Assembly (NCBI GenBank): GCA_020845705.1
Contig: JADLFH010000028.1
Span: 1-64,000, forward strand
Direction: 5' to 3'
Source: Microthrixaceae bacterium
GTDB taxonomy: Bacteria; Actinomycetota; Acidimicrobiia; Acidimicrobiales; Microtrichaceae
Length of the DNA stretch: 64,000 bases
Shown: piece by piece, positions 26,538 through 35,647 of the stretch
Layout: every line of letters begins with the position of its first letter
Position numbering within the stretch: the stretch's first letter is position 1
Notes under the pieces: model-generated
Database searches by the model: none
What the model saw: only the letters and a program-made list of their open reading frames with translations
Told to the model about the DNA's origin: nothing
Program-made: the position numbers and the translations under genes

Positions 26538-27506
26538 CTATCGCGACTTCAGCGTCTCGATGAGCTTCGGGAGCACCTTGTGCACGTCGCCCACGATGCC
26601 GAGATCCGCGACCGAGAAGATCGGCGCCTCGGGATCCTTGTTGATGGCGATGATGTTCTTCGAGCCCTTCATGCCTACCAGGTGCTGGGTGGCACCTGAG
26701 ATGCCCGCCGCGACGTAGACGGTGGGCTTGACCACCTTGCCCGTCTGGCCGACCTGGTAGGAGTAGGGCACCCAGCCGGCATCGACGATGGCGCGCGAGG
26801 CACCGGGCGCAGCGCCCAGCAGCTTCGCGAGATCTTCGACGAGCTGGTACTTGTCGGAGTCGCCCATCCCACGACCGCCGGCCACGACGATCGAAGCGTC
26901 GTCGAGCGAGGGGCCGCTCTTCTCCTCGACGTGGCGGGTCACGATGGTCGCACCCGCGGTGGAGCCCAGGTCGGGCACCACGAGGGACGCCACCGCGGCC
27001 GGGGCGCCGCCCGACTCCTCGGCCGCGAACGACTTGGGTCGAATGAGGAAGATCGGCATCTTGTCGGAGGTGAACTTCGTGATGACGTTTTGGGTTCCAC
27101 CGAAGATCGGCTCCACCCCCACCAGGGCACCATCGCGCTCGGCAAGGTCGACGACGTTGGTGATCACCGGCGCGTCGAGTCGGACCGAAAGACGCCCGGC
27201 CACGTCACGGCCGTCATATGTGGTGCCAAGGAAAAGTGCGTCGGGACCGTTGCCGGCATCGACGGCCGCGGCGATCGCCGCGCCCACCGGGACACCTGCC
27301 AGCGCGCCGGCAAGGTCGCCGGTGGCATGCACGGTGGTCGCGCCGTGTGCGCCCAACTCGGCCGCGATGGCCTCCGCATCGACACCGCCGTAGACCGCCT
27401 CGACGGTCCCGGCCAGCTCACGGGCCTTCGCGAGCATTTCGAGAGTGATCGTGGCGACCTTGCCGTCGGTCGCCTCGGCGAACACCCAGATCTTGGAAAC
27501 TGCCAT
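26538..27506 (-). CDS. etfA: electron transfer flavoprotein alpha subunit
   Basis: A 322-aa ETF alpha (FixB) subunit. The C-terminal FAD-binding domain is clear: [31 protein letters not shown] and [11 protein letters not shown]. With the beta subunit, encoded immediately upstream (38 bp gap), it accepts electrons from acyl-CoA dehydrogenases such as the one at 20547-21782 and passes them to the quinone pool through ETF-quinone oxidoreductase, which is not in this window. AGGAACAG precedes the ATG. Confidence 0.95.
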   Translation of the reverse strand: MAVSKIWVFAEATDGKVATITLEMLAKARELAGTVEAVYGGVDAEAIAAELGAHGATTVHATGDLAGALAGVPVGAAIAAAVDAGNGPDALFLGTTYDGRDVAGRLSVRLDAPVITNVVDLAERDGALVGVEPIFGGTQNVITKFTSDKMPIFLIRPKSFAAEESGGAPAAVASLVVPDLGSTAGATIVTRHVEEKSGPSLDDASIVVAGGRGMGDSDKYQLVEDLAKLLGAAPGASRAIVDAGWVPYSYQVGQTGKVVKPTVYVAAGISGATQHLVGMKGSKNIIAINKDPEAPIFSVADLGIVGDVHKVLPKLIETLKSR

Positions 27507-27544
27507 GGTTCTGTTCCTGTCCTCGTTCTCGTCGGGGTGCCTGC

Positions 27545-28327
27545 TCAGATGACCTTGAGTTCCTCGAGGAACGACACGATGCGGGCGAAGCCCTCACCGT
27601 CGTCCTCGACGATCTCACCGGCTTCGCGGGCTTCGGCCTGCGCCACCTCGATGATCTCCTGGCGTGCGCCGGCCCAACCGACACTCGACGCGTCGATTCC
27701 CAAGTCGGCGACTTTGACCTCGTCCACAGGCTTGGACTTCGCGGCCATGATGCCCTTGAAGGAGGGGTAGCGAGGCTCGACGACCCCGGCGGTCACCGAC
27801 ACGACCGCGGGCAGCGGTGCGATGACCTCGTCGTAGCCGGCCTCGGTCTGACGGTCGATCTTGACGGTGGAGCCCTCCACGGTGATGCCCTTGGCGAAGG
27901 TCACTGAAGGCAGGCCCAGGACCTCGGCGATCTGCTCGGGCACGGTGCCCGTGTAACCATCGGAGGACTCCGTGGCGGCGAGGATCAGATCGGCACCTTC
28001 GACTCGCTTGACGGCGGCCGCCAATACCTTCGCGGTGGACAGCGCATCGCTGCCCTTGAGGGCGTCGTCGCTGACGAGGATCGCCTTGGCGGCTCCCATC
28101 GCAAGGGCGGTCCGCAGGCCGGAGACCTCGCTGTTGGGCGCCATCGACACGAGCGTGACCTCGCCACCGCCGGCTGTGTCGACGAGCTGCAATGCCATCT
28201 CCACGCCGTAGGCATCCGATTCGTCGAGGATCAGCTTGCCGTCACGCTTGAGGGTTTTGGTGGTGGGATCCAACGCACCCGGGTCGGCCGGGTCCGGGAT
28301 CTGCTTGACGCAGACAACGACGTTCAT
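27545..28327 (-). CDS. etfB: electron transfer flavoprotein beta subunit
   Basis: A 260-aa ETF beta (FixA) subunit. It opens with VVVCVKQIPDP, has an AMP-binding region, and carries the late family signature DRQTEAGYDEVIAPLPAVVS and PRYPSFKGIMAAK. The ATG at 28327 fits the family N-terminus exactly; the open frame upstream is a shadow of the divergent gene. It is the first gene of the two-gene etfBA unit and diverges from the lipid-kinase-like gene across 70 bp. Confidence 0.95.
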   Translation of the reverse strand: MNVVVCVKQIPDPADPGALDPTTKTLKRDGKLILDESDAYGVEMALQLVDTAGGGEVTLVSMAPNSEVSGLRTALAMGAAKAILVSDDALKGSDALSTAKVLAAAVKRVEGADLILAATESSDGYTGTVPEQIAEVLGLPSVTFAKGITVEGSTVKIDRQTEAGYDEVIAPLPAVVSVTAGVVEPRYPSFKGIMAAKSKPVDEVKVADLGIDASSVGWAGARQEIIEVAQAEAREAGEIVEDDGEGFARIVSFLEELKVI

Positions 28328-28397
28328 GGTGCGGAAGTTTGCCCCGGGCGCCTCCCGCCCACCAATCGAGCCGGGCGACCGAGGCAGACTTCGGGCG

Positions 28398-29354
28398 ATG
28401 AAGATCCTGTTGGTGGTCAACGCGTCGGCATCGTCGGTCACGGCGCGACGCCAGGTGGTCATCCGTCGGATGCTCGCGGATCGTCACGAGGTGGAGATGG
28501 CCGAGACGAACCGTCGTGGTCATGCGACCAAGCTGGCGCTCGACGCGGCAAGGGGCGGCACGGAGGTGGTCGTCGTGCTGGGGGGAGACGGCACGCTCAA
28601 CGAGGTGGCGAACGGCCTGGTGGGAACCCAGTGCGCACTGGCGCCACTTCCCGGGGGGTCCACGAACGTCTTCTCACGGGCGATCGGGCTCTCCGACGAC
28701 CCCGTCGCAGCCACGCGGATGACCCTCGACTCGCTCGATGCCGCGGCCATCCGCCCCGTCGGCGTGGGGTCGTTGAACGGCCGCTACTTCCTCTTCCACG
28801 TGGGCATCGGCTGGGACGCGGCGCTGGTCGCCGAGGTTGAACGACACGCTGAGCTGAAGCGATACGCGGGCCATGCGCTGTTCATATATGCGGGCATGCG
28901 CACGTTCTTCTCCACCTACGACCGTACGCACCCCCATTTCCGAGTGACCTTCGAGGACGGCTCGACAATCGAGGACGGGTACTTCGCCGTCTGCCTGAAC
29001 GTGAACCCCTACACGTTCCTCGGCACGCGACCCTTCAACCTCGCGCCCGACACCACTCTTGACAACGGGTTGGCCAACGTCTGTGTCCGCTCCATGAGGA
29101 CGGGGCCGTTCCTCGGGCTGATCGCAGCGGCACTCGGTTCAGGTAAGCGCCTGGAGAGGGCAGCGGGAATCGATCACCGCAGCGACCTGGCGGCATTGAG
29201 CTTGGAGGCCCATGGCGAGGTGCCGTACCAGGTCGACGGCGACTATCTGGGCACGGTCACGAAGATGGACTTCCGGCATCATCCGGCCGCGATGCGCCTG
29301 GTGTTGCCTCTCAGCGGCCCAACACCTGCCGGGCGAGCGCGGGCACGTTCGTGA
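28398..29354 (+). CDS. diacylglycerol kinase family / YegS-like lipid kinase
   Basis: A 318-aa member of the DAGK catalytic family. The nucleotide loop GGDGTLNEV is at 62-70, preceded by a hydrophobic strand (EVVVVLGGDG). PLPGGSTNVF follows, and a C-terminal beta domain has YQVDGDY and GVGSLNGRYFLFHVGIG. Such enzymes phosphorylate diacylglycerol, sphingoid bases or phosphatidylglycerol at the inner membrane. Its last 44 bp overlap the end of the convergent GDPD gene, another phospholipid-related function. Substrate uncertain. Confidence 0.88.
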   Translation: MKILLVVNASASSVTARRQVVIRRMLADRHEVEMAETNRRGHATKLALDAARGGTEVVVVLGGDGTLNEVANGLVGTQCALAPLPGGSTNVFSRAIGLSDDPVAATRMTLDSLDAAAIRPVGVGSLNGRYFLFHVGIGWDAALVAEVERHAELKRYAGHALFIYAGMRTFFSTYDRTHPHFRVTFEDGSTIEDGYFAVCLNVNPYTFLGTRPFNLAPDTTLDNGLANVCVRSMRTGPFLGLIAAALGSGKRLERAAGIDHRSDLAALSLEAHGEVPYQVDGDYLGTVTKMDFRHHPAAMRLVLPLSGPTPAGRARARS

Positions 29355-29988
29355 CGATGCCATCGACTCCCCAGCGGGCGAGACACGCGATGCGCTCGGG
29401 ATCGTCGACCGTCCAGACGTTCAGCGCGAGCCCGGCGTGGTGCGCGGCTGCCACCAGCGCCTCGTCCACCCCTGGGTCCCACGGGTGGATGGCCGAATGC
29501 CCGCCCTCGACACATGCTTCGATCGCCCCGCTTGGCGAACGGGCGTCGAGGACCAGATACGCGGTGGGAACGTGAGGAGCGAGGCTTCGGCAACGGTCGA
29601 TCACGGCCAGGTCGAACGACGAGATGAGGACCTCGGAGGGGGCGTCGGCCAGTGCGGAAACGACGATTTCGGCAATGTGGCGATCGGCGCTGAAGCCGGG
29701 TTCCTCGGCAGCGTGCTTGATCTCGACGTTGACCCCCATCGGCGAGCACGCATGGAGAGCCTCGCGGAGGCCGGGAATCGACGGTGGCAGATCCTGCCCA
29801 CGCAACTCGCAGACGACTCGGCCGTCGGGCAGAAAAGGGTCGTGGATCACAACCGGTTCATCGAGGGCTGTCAGCCGCACATCCAGCTCGACCCAGTCGG
29901 CACCTGCGCTGCTCGCCCCGACGAACGCAGCCACCGTGTTCTCTGGCCAATCCGCAGATGCCCCACGGTGACCGATGACCTTCGGCAT
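29311..29988 (-). CDS. glycerophosphodiester phosphodiesterase
   Basis: A 225-aa GDPD-family enzyme that cleaves glycerophosphodiesters to glycerol-3-phosphate and an alcohol. The catalytic HRGASADWPENT is at 7-18, metal ligands ELDVRLT and HDP follow, then EIKH. The C-terminus has the usual WTVDDPERIACLARWGVDGIVT. No signal peptide is seen, so it is cytoplasmic. AGGGAG lies before the ATG. Together with the UgpC-type ABC importer at 13.5-17.9 kb it suggests glycerophosphodiester use (inference). Confidence 0.92.
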   Translation of the reverse strand: MPKVIGHRGASADWPENTVAAFVGASSAGADWVELDVRLTALDEPVVIHDPFLPDGRVVCELRGQDLPPSIPGLREALHACSPMGVNVEIKHAAEEPGFSADRHIAEIVVSALADAPSEVLISSFDLAVIDRCRSLAPHVPTAYLVLDARSPSGAIEACVEGGHSAIHPWDPGVDEALVAAAHHAGLALNVWTVDDPERIACLARWGVDGIVTNVPALARQVLGR

Positions 29989-30186
29989 CAGTGAAACTCC
30001 CTGCAACTTTTCCTTTACAGACCTGTTTCGAACGGGTACTTTTTCGTTTGTTCGATTTTTCACAAGGACCTGACTTCCATGTGTCGCAGGTAACCGAGTG
30101 AAGGCGGACAACAAGGCCCGCCTCGTTTCGTCGTGTGCGCGCCGCCCCCACCGCGCCCAATCGCTCACGAACCAACGGAGGTTATC

Positions 30187-30477
30187 GTGGCCCTGACGTC
30201 CAGCCGCTCCCTGTCCCTGGCCAACGACGAGTGGCGTGCCCAGGCATCCTGCCAGGACACCGATCCCGACCTCTTCTTCCCGGTGGGCACGACGGGTCCG
30301 GCCATCGAGCAGATCGCCAACGCCAAGGCCGTCTGCGACGCCTGTCCGGTGAAGGAGCCCTGCCTCGAGTTCGCGCTCTCCACCAACCAGGACTCAGGTG
30401 TCTGGGGCGGTACGTCCGAAGAGGAGCGCCGCAAGCTGCGCCGCGCCTGGGTGGCACGCCAGCGCCGCGCCTCCTGA
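30187..30477 (+). CDS. whiB1: WhiB family iron-sulfur transcriptional regulator (WhiB1-like)
   Basis: A 96-aa Wbl protein. The four [4Fe-4S] ligands are Cys22, Cys50, Cys53 and Cys59 (C-x2-C-x5-C), followed by the GVWGGTSEEERRK turn at 71-83 and a basic C-terminal tail (RRAWVARQRR) that contacts DNA. The GTG start has a strong GGAGG at 30177-30181. WhiB1 assignment comes from size, tail and the neighbouring convergent pdtaS gene, the arrangement of Rv3219 and Rv3220c in M. tuberculosis. The protein is expected to bind sigma factor and sense nitric oxide or oxygen. Confidence 0.9.
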   Translation: MALTSSRSLSLANDEWRAQASCQDTDPDLFFPVGTTGPAIEQIANAKAVCDACPVKEPCLEFALSTNQDSGVWGGTSEEERRKLRRAWVARQRRAS

Positions 30478-30511
30478 ACGACCACACCCGAACTGCGGTG
30501 GGGGTGGAGAC

Positions 30512-31984
30512 CTAAGCGGTCAGAGGGATCTCGATCTCGAAGCGGGTTCCCTGTCGCGGTGGATCCAAGCCTGCCGAAACCACCACGATCGTGCCCCCCA
30601 GCTCGGTTGTAACCAGCGTTTCGACTATCGACAGGCCAAGGCTGTCCCCACTGCCGGCGACGGGACCGTCGGGGAACCCGACACCGTCATCGGTGACGCT
30701 CAACCGTAGAGCTGAACGGTCGTTCTCCACCGAGAGAACCACCGTCGCCACCTCCCCTACCCGGACGCGATCCGACGGGAACGCGTGCTCGACGGCATTT
30801 TGGAGCAATTCGTTCAGAACCACTGCCAGCGCTGTTGCAACCGGTGCCGGCACCTTCCCCGCGTCTCCATCCACCACGAAACGCACCGGCCGATCCGGCG
30901 ATACCAGGGCCTCCTCCACCATCCTCACCAAAGCACGCAAGATGTCGCCCAACTCGACGTCCTCGTCGGGATCACGCGAGAGGATCTCATGGACCAGGGC
31001 GATCGAGCGGATCCTCCGCACCGACTCCTCGATCGCCGCCCGGGCGGTCGGCTCCGCCAGCCGTCGGCCCTGAATCCGTAGCAACGAGGAGATGGTCTGG
31101 AGGTTGTTCTTGACCCGGTGGTGGATCTCACGGATCGTGGCGTCCTTCGACACCAACAAGCGATCCCGCCGGCGGATGTCGGTCACGTCACGCACCAGCA
31201 CCAGTGCCCCGTCCACTGTCCCGTCGACCAACAGGGGAACGCAGCGAACCGAGACGACCGAACCCGTGGGCATCTCGACCTCGTTGGATGCAGGGCGTCT
31301 GGTGACCAGCGCGGACAGTCCCACCCGCTCGAACCCGACATCGACGAGGGACCGGCCCACGACGCCGGGACCGACACCCGAGCGGATCAACGCGGAGACC
31401 GCGTTCGGCGAGGCAAACGTGATCACACCGGCACCGTCGCTGACCACCACGCCGTCGCCCACGCGCGGTCCGTCCGACAAGCGGTCCTCCTCACCGGGAA
31501 ACGGAAGGGCCCCGACCGAGAGCATGGCCGCGAGGCGGTCGAACACGGTGGCGTAGTTCTGTTCGAGCTCGCCCGGGGCACGACGAATGGAGGAGATCGA
31601 CTCGCGGGCAAGGACCGCCACTACCGCGTCCCGGCAACGCACGGGGATCGCCCTCACCCTGATCTGCTCACCCAACCATGCACTGTCGATCTCACCCTCG
31701 ACGATGTCTCCCTCGTCGAAGGCCTCCGCTATTAGCGGCCGCTGCGCGGCCGTGCGCACCTCGCCTTCGATCATCGTCGGGTAGATGGTCTGGCTGGTGA
31801 CGGGGCGGACGTGGGTCACGACCACGTAGTCGCCGCGGTGCTCGCCGCTGCCACGCAGGTACACGACCAGGTCGCTGAAGCAGAGGTCCGCCAACAGCGG
31901 CCACCAGCCGGCGAGACGATGCAGATGGCTTCGGTGTTCCGCAGCGAGCGCGGCGACGGCTTCCTCGACGACTCTCAGCGCCAC
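30512..31984 (-). CDS. pdtaS: sensor histidine kinase PdtaS (HisKA_2 family)
   Basis: A 490-aa soluble histidine kinase: N-terminal GAF-like domain (about 1-150), PAS domain (about 175-275), a HisKA_2 phospho-acceptor box REIHHRVKNNLQ (His288/289) and an HATPase domain (VLNELLQNAVEHAF, DDGVGFPDG, GLSIVETLV). No transmembrane helix. In mycobacteria PdtaS phosphorylates the ANTAR antiterminator PdtaR and senses metals or nitric oxide; no pdtaR is in the window. The GTG at 31984 gives the family N-terminus and overlaps the Get3-like gene by 10 nt. Confidence 0.9.
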   Translation of the reverse strand: MALRVVEEAVAALAAEHRSHLHRLAGWWPLLADLCFSDLVVYLRGSGEHRGDYVVVTHVRPVTSQTIYPTMIEGEVRTAAQRPLIAEAFDEGDIVEGEIDSAWLGEQIRVRAIPVRCRDAVVAVLARESISSIRRAPGELEQNYATVFDRLAAMLSVGALPFPGEEDRLSDGPRVGDGVVVSDGAGVITFASPNAVSALIRSGVGPGVVGRSLVDVGFERVGLSALVTRRPASNEVEMPTGSVVSVRCVPLLVDGTVDGALVLVRDVTDIRRRDRLLVSKDATIREIHHRVKNNLQTISSLLRIQGRRLAEPTARAAIEESVRRIRSIALVHEILSRDPDEDVELGDILRALVRMVEEALVSPDRPVRFVVDGDAGKVPAPVATALAVVLNELLQNAVEHAFPSDRVRVGEVATVVLSVENDRSALRLSVTDDGVGFPDGPVAGSGDSLGLSIVETLVTTELGGTIVVVSAGLDPPRQGTRFEIEIPLTA

Positions 31985-33150
31985 AGGTGGGCGCCGAGTT
32001 GCAGCAACCCGGCGAGGTCGGCGACATCCTCGTCGAGGGTCGGCACTGTCGCGACGATCCCGGGCAGCTTGGCCATCTCGGCCCGCTGCTCGGCCTCGCG
32101 CTGAGCGACGACGTGGTAGTTCGCGAAGTTCTCGCCGACCTCGACCACCACCCGCTCGAGCAGCGTCGGGTCGGTATCGAGCGAGCTGAGAGCCGCCGCC
32201 ACAGCGCCGGGGTCGGTGCGCATCTTGCGCGCCGCGTCCGCCCCGGCTCGCTCGAGCAGGAACCGCGGCAGAACCTTGTTCAGCACGAGCGCTCCCAGGT
32301 GCAGTTTGCGCTCGGCGAGCAACTCCATGAAGAACTCGGCCTCCCGGGCCGGCGCCGCCTCGAGGGTGGAGACCACCACGAAGGAGGTGGAAGGACCCTC
32401 GACCAGGCGCTGCACCGCCTGCGCACGCTTCACGAAGCCGTCGTACATGGATTGGAACAGAACGAAGAACTCGGCGATGTCGGAGAGGAACTGGCTGCCG
32501 AGGATCCGATCGGCCACCGAGTAGAACGGCTTGGACGCGAAGCTGACCACGCGTGAGCGGTAGGGGGCGATCAGCCATCGCAAGAGCCGACTCGAGAAGA
32601 AGTCGGCCATGCGTTCCGGCGCGTCGAGGAAGTCGATCGCGTTGCGGGTGGGCGGCGTATCGACGACGATCAGGTCGTAGTTGCCCGTGTTGTGGATCTC
32701 ATAGAGCCGCTCCATGGCCACGTAGTCGTGGCTCTGGATGAACTTTCCCGTGATGTTCTGGTAGAGCGGGTTTCCCAGGATGGCATCGCGGGTCTCCGCA
32801 TCGGGAGCGTGCTGGACGATCAGATCGTCCCAGGACTGCTTCGTGTCGAGCATCGCCGCCCACAGCTCGCCACGTGGCTCTACCCCTGCTGCTGCGAACG
32901 CGTCGGGCGGCACGCGGGTCTCGGTGTTGCCGAACCGTTCCAGGCCCAGCGCGTTGGCCAGCCGGCGGGCCGGATCGACGGACAGCACCAGCACGCGACC
33001 ACCGAGGTGAGTGGCCGCCATTGCCGCGATCGCTGCCGCAGTGGTGGTCTTGCCCACACCACCAGAGCCAGTCGAGACGATGATCTCCTTGGCAGCCGCG
33101 AGCTGCTCAAGGTTCATCGAGTTGCGGCGGTCCTTCTGCTGTCTTGCCAT
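31975..33150 (-). CDS. ArsA/Get3-like ATPase (BagA/BagB-type pair, second gene)
   Basis: A 391-aa P-loop ATPase with a deviant Walker A GSGGVGKTT at 28-36, followed by VLVLSVDPARRLANALG and DLIVVDTPPTRNAIDFL. Helical insertions after about residue 170 (FFSSRLLRWLIAPYRSRVVSF) carry hydrophobic residues that in Get3 form the tail-anchored substrate groove. No arsenical transporter is nearby. In mycobacteria a similar two-gene pair (Rv3679-Rv3680, BagA/BagB) forms a hetero-complex. Here the pair lies upstream of pdtaS on the same strand. Confidence 0.88.
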   Translation of the reverse strand: MARQQKDRRNSMNLEQLAAAKEIIVSTGSGGVGKTTTAAAIAAMAATHLGGRVLVLSVDPARRLANALGLERFGNTETRVPPDAFAAAGVEPRGELWAAMLDTKQSWDDLIVQHAPDAETRDAILGNPLYQNITGKFIQSHDYVAMERLYEIHNTGNYDLIVVDTPPTRNAIDFLDAPERMADFFSSRLLRWLIAPYRSRVVSFASKPFYSVADRILGSQFLSDIAEFFVLFQSMYDGFVKRAQAVQRLVEGPSTSFVVVSTLEAAPAREAEFFMELLAERKLHLGALVLNKVLPRFLLERAGADAARKMRTDPGAVAAALSSLDTDPTLLERVVVEVGENFANYHVVAQREAEQRAEMAKLPGIVATVPTLDEDVADLAGLLQLGAHLWR

Positions 33151-34103
33151 CAGAGCAACTCCTCGGCGAGGTGCTCGGCGACGCGGTGGGTTGTCCGGAT
33201 GCCGTGGGTCTTGGTGAACAGGTAGGGCAGGTACACCAGTGGCACCTCCGCCGGCATGCGCTCGCGGAGCGTGGCCAGATGCACCGCCCGGCTGCGACGC
33301 AGACGGACCGCGAGCGATGCCGCGTCGAGCGCTACGCCGGCCCCCTTGCCGACCGCTGCCGTCAACGCCGCTCGGCCGGCGGGTGTGTCGATCTGGTCGA
33401 ACACATCCTCTTCGCCGCGGCCGAATAGCTCCGGCAGCACCCGGTTCGCGATCACCGCGGCAACGTCGATGCCGGCTTCGGCCTTGAGGCGGTCGACCAA
33501 CTCGATCGACTCGTTCACCGGCATCTCTTCGGGCGTGGAGACCACGACGACACCCGTGACGGCCGGATCGGTGAGCAGCTCGGTCATCCACTGGGTCTGT
33601 TGGCGGATCACACCGACCCCGACAAGCTCCGCCATCGCCACCGGCGACGCGAGCTGACCGACGACATGACCAGTGGCCGAGGCATCGACCACCACCAGGT
33701 CGTAGTTCCGTTCACGGACCTCGTATGCCAGCTTGCCGACGGTGAGAATCTCCTTGACGCCGGGCGCTGCGGTGGCGACGAAGTCGAAGGTCCTGGCAAG
33801 TGGACCCAGACGCGCAAGCAGCGGCACCTTCAGCTGGAGCTTCAGGTACTCCTTGAGCGACTCCTCGGTGTCCATCGCCATGGCGAACAGGTCGGTCTGC
33901 ACCTCGGTCGCCGCGAATTTCAGCGGCCCGACACCGAAGGAATCCGACAGGTTCCCCTTGGCATCCACCTCGCAGATCAAGGTGCGTCGACCCTCGTTGG
34001 CCGCAAGCGACGCCAAAGCGGCCGCGACCGTGGTCTTGCCGACACCCCCCTTCCCGGTGACGAACAAGAGCCGCCGGTCCAGCAGCGGCGCTCCTCTGGC
34101 CAC
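33150..34103 (-). CDS. ArsA/Get3-like ATPase (BagA/BagB-type pair, first gene)
   Basis: A 317-aa paralogue of the next gene, with GKGGVGKTT at 17-25, LICEVDAKGNLSDSFG and DLVVVDASATGHVVGQL. It is shorter in the helical insertion. Stop and start of the two genes overlap by one base (TGATG), a sign of stoichiometric production. It follows the DUF3107 gene by 8 bp. The likely role is an ATP-driven cytosolic targeting or chaperone complex rather than arsenite transport (inference from the mycobacterial pair). Confidence 0.88.
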   Translation of the reverse strand: MARGAPLLDRRLLFVTGKGGVGKTTVAAALASLAANEGRRTLICEVDAKGNLSDSFGVGPLKFAATEVQTDLFAMAMDTEESLKEYLKLQLKVPLLARLGPLARTFDFVATAAPGVKEILTVGKLAYEVRERNYDLVVVDASATGHVVGQLASPVAMAELVGVGVIRQQTQWMTELLTDPAVTGVVVVSTPEEMPVNESIELVDRLKAEAGIDVAAVIANRVLPELFGRGEEDVFDQIDTPAGRAALTAAVGKGAGVALDAASLAVRLRRSRAVHLATLRERMPAEVPLVYLPYLFTKTHGIRTTHRVAEHLAEELL

Positions 34104-34111
34104 GACGACGC

Positions 34112-34345
34112 TCAGCTGGTGAAGCCGATCGTCCGCCCTTCGTTGGGCGAACCGATCTCGACGTAGGCGACCTTGTCGGCCGGGACCATGACCTCGCGGC
34201 CGCGACGATCCTGCATGTGCAGCAGGCCACCCTCGGTACCCAGCGCCGACTCGATGTGCGACTTCAGCTCGTCACGATCGATCGAATCGTCCACGTCGAG
34301 GTCGAGCTCGCGCATCGAGTTGGTGACACCGATCCGGACGTCCAC
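34112..34345 (-). CDS. DUF3107 family protein
   Basis: A 77-aa member of the actinobacterial DUF3107 family. It begins with DVRIGVTNSMRELDLDV and ends with PADKVAYVEIGS and RTIGF, the fully conserved regions. The GTG at 34345 is preferred because a strong GGAGGAA lies 5-6 nt upstream; a TTG at 34357 would fall inside that ribosome site. First gene of the DUF3107 / Get3-like pair / pdtaS run. Function unknown. Confidence 0.88.
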   Translation of the reverse strand: MDVRIGVTNSMRELDLDVDDSIDRDELKSHIESALGTEGGLLHMQDRRGREVMVPADKVAYVEIGSPNEGRTIGFTS

Positions 34346-34413
34346 GACTTCCTCCAAGGTCTACGGGCCGCTCACCTTACGCGCCGCGGCTCACGCGCTC
34401 CGACCCGACGCCC

Positions 34414-34419
34414 TACGGT
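34414..34419 (+). promoter_or_regulatory. -10 hexamer TACGGT
   Basis: Ends 6 nt before the ATG at 34426. Confidence 0.4.
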
Positions 34420-34425
34420 TGGCCG

Positions 34426-35625
34426 ATGACATCGGACACCGCCCCTGATCTCCTCTGGCAGCGCCGGTCCCGAGCGACCAGAGCCCTCGTTGCCGCTACG
34501 TCGCTGCTCGTGTTGGCCGGCGCCACAGCGGCGTGCTCCTCCGAGAAGAAACCCTCCGCTGCATCGAAGCGCCCGGCGACCGCTGCACCCGGCTCCACCA
34601 CCTCGACCGCCCCCGAGGCACCCGAGTCGGATGGCTATCCCTCCCAGCCCGAAGGGGTGGACTGGCCGACCGAGGATTGGTCACGTGGCCCGATAGCCGA
34701 CGGAGTGGACGCGGCCCTGGTGGACTCGATCGTGGAACGGGCCTTCGGCGAGTTGTCCAACGACACCGGGACCATCGACGCGATCCTCGTAGTCCAAGGA
34801 GGTCGCCTCGTCGTCGAGCGGTACAACAACTGGGACCCCGAGGCCACCCACAACTCGTGGTCGATGGCCAAGTCGATCAACTCCGCGCTCGTGGGCATCC
34901 TGGTGGGCCAGGGCAAAGTCGACATCGCCGAGCCGTTCCCGGCCCCGGAGTGGCAGACGCCGGGTGACCCCCGCGCCGCGATCACCTGGGACCAGCTCCT
35001 GCGGATGTCCAGTGGCCTGGCGTGGGACGAGGACTACGGCGCGGCCGAGGGGGACGTGGTCTCGACACTCGGGCCCGACAGCGACCGTGCCGCGTATGCG
35101 GCGAGCAAGCCCCTTGCGCACGAACCGGGCTCCACGTGGTCCTACTCCACGGGCACCGCGAACCTCATCGCGCGCGGTGTCGCAGACATCGTCGGACACG
35201 GAGACGCTCTGGTGGGTTGGATCGACCAGGAGTTGATGCGGCCCCTCGGCATCCCCAAGGTGAAGCACAACGTCGATCGCGCCGGAGTGATCAGCGGTGG
35301 CTCGTTCATCGATCTCCGTCCGCAGGACTTCGCTCGCTTCGGGCTCCTCTATGCCCGTGGTGGTGTGTGGGAGGGTCGACGGATCCTGCCGGAGGGGTGG
35401 GTCGACTACACCCGCACTCCGACTCCGTCGGATCCCGACGGCACCTACGGCGCGCAGTGGTGGCTGATGCCTGGGCGCCCCGACGTCTTCTACGCGAACG
35501 GCTTCAACGGTCAGTCGATCTCAGTCGTTCCCGCCCGGGATCTCGTCGTGGTGGTGTTGTCCAACGCCGGCGACGGCCGCGACAACGAGGTGCAGAATGC
35601 GCTGCTCGACGCCTTCGGCGCCTGA
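34426..35625 (+). CDS. serine hydrolase, class C beta-lactamase/NylB-like lipoprotein
   Basis: A 399-aa exported serine hydrolase. Signal peptide with lipobox ATAAC (Cys37), then a Ser/Thr/Pro linker. The active site is SMAKS (Ser146, Lys149) with Tyr240 in WSYSTGT, as in 6-aminohexanoate-dimer hydrolase and related esterases; GFNGQ near the C-terminus stands where the third motif is expected. Probably an esterase, amidase or DD-peptidase on the cell surface, not a true resistance beta-lactamase. TACGGT lies 6 nt before the ATG. Confidence 0.85.
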   Translation: MTSDTAPDLLWQRRSRATRALVAATSLLVLAGATAACSSEKKPSAASKRPATAAPGSTTSTAPEAPESDGYPSQPEGVDWPTEDWSRGPIADGVDAALVDSIVERAFGELSNDTGTIDAILVVQGGRLVVERYNNWDPEATHNSWSMAKSINSALVGILVGQGKVDIAEPFPAPEWQTPGDPRAAITWDQLLRMSSGLAWDEDYGAAEGDVVSTLGPDSDRAAYAASKPLAHEPGSTWSYSTGTANLIARGVADIVGHGDALVGWIDQELMRPLGIPKVKHNVDRAGVISGGSFIDLRPQDFARFGLLYARGGVWEGRRILPEGWVDYTRTPTPSDPDGTYGAQWWLMPGRPDVFYANGFNGQSISVVPARDLVVVVLSNAGDGRDNEVQNALLDAFGA

Positions 35626-35635
35626 GCCGGTCCCC

Positions 35636-35641
35636 TAGCTT
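35636..35641 (+). promoter_or_regulatory. -10 hexamer TAGCTT
   Basis: Ends 6 nt before the ATG at 35648, in a 22-bp intergenic gap. Confidence 0.4.
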
Positions 35642-35647
35642 GAGCCG

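Noticed and set aside
31975-34103. Arsenite export ATPases
   Set aside because: No arsB, arsD or arsR nearby; the paired arrangement and lack of metal-binding Cys pattern fit Get3-like proteins better.
34426-35625. Antibiotic-resistance beta-lactamase
   Set aside because: Active-site motifs match the NylB/esterase-type serine hydrolases; the third class C motif is not recognisable.
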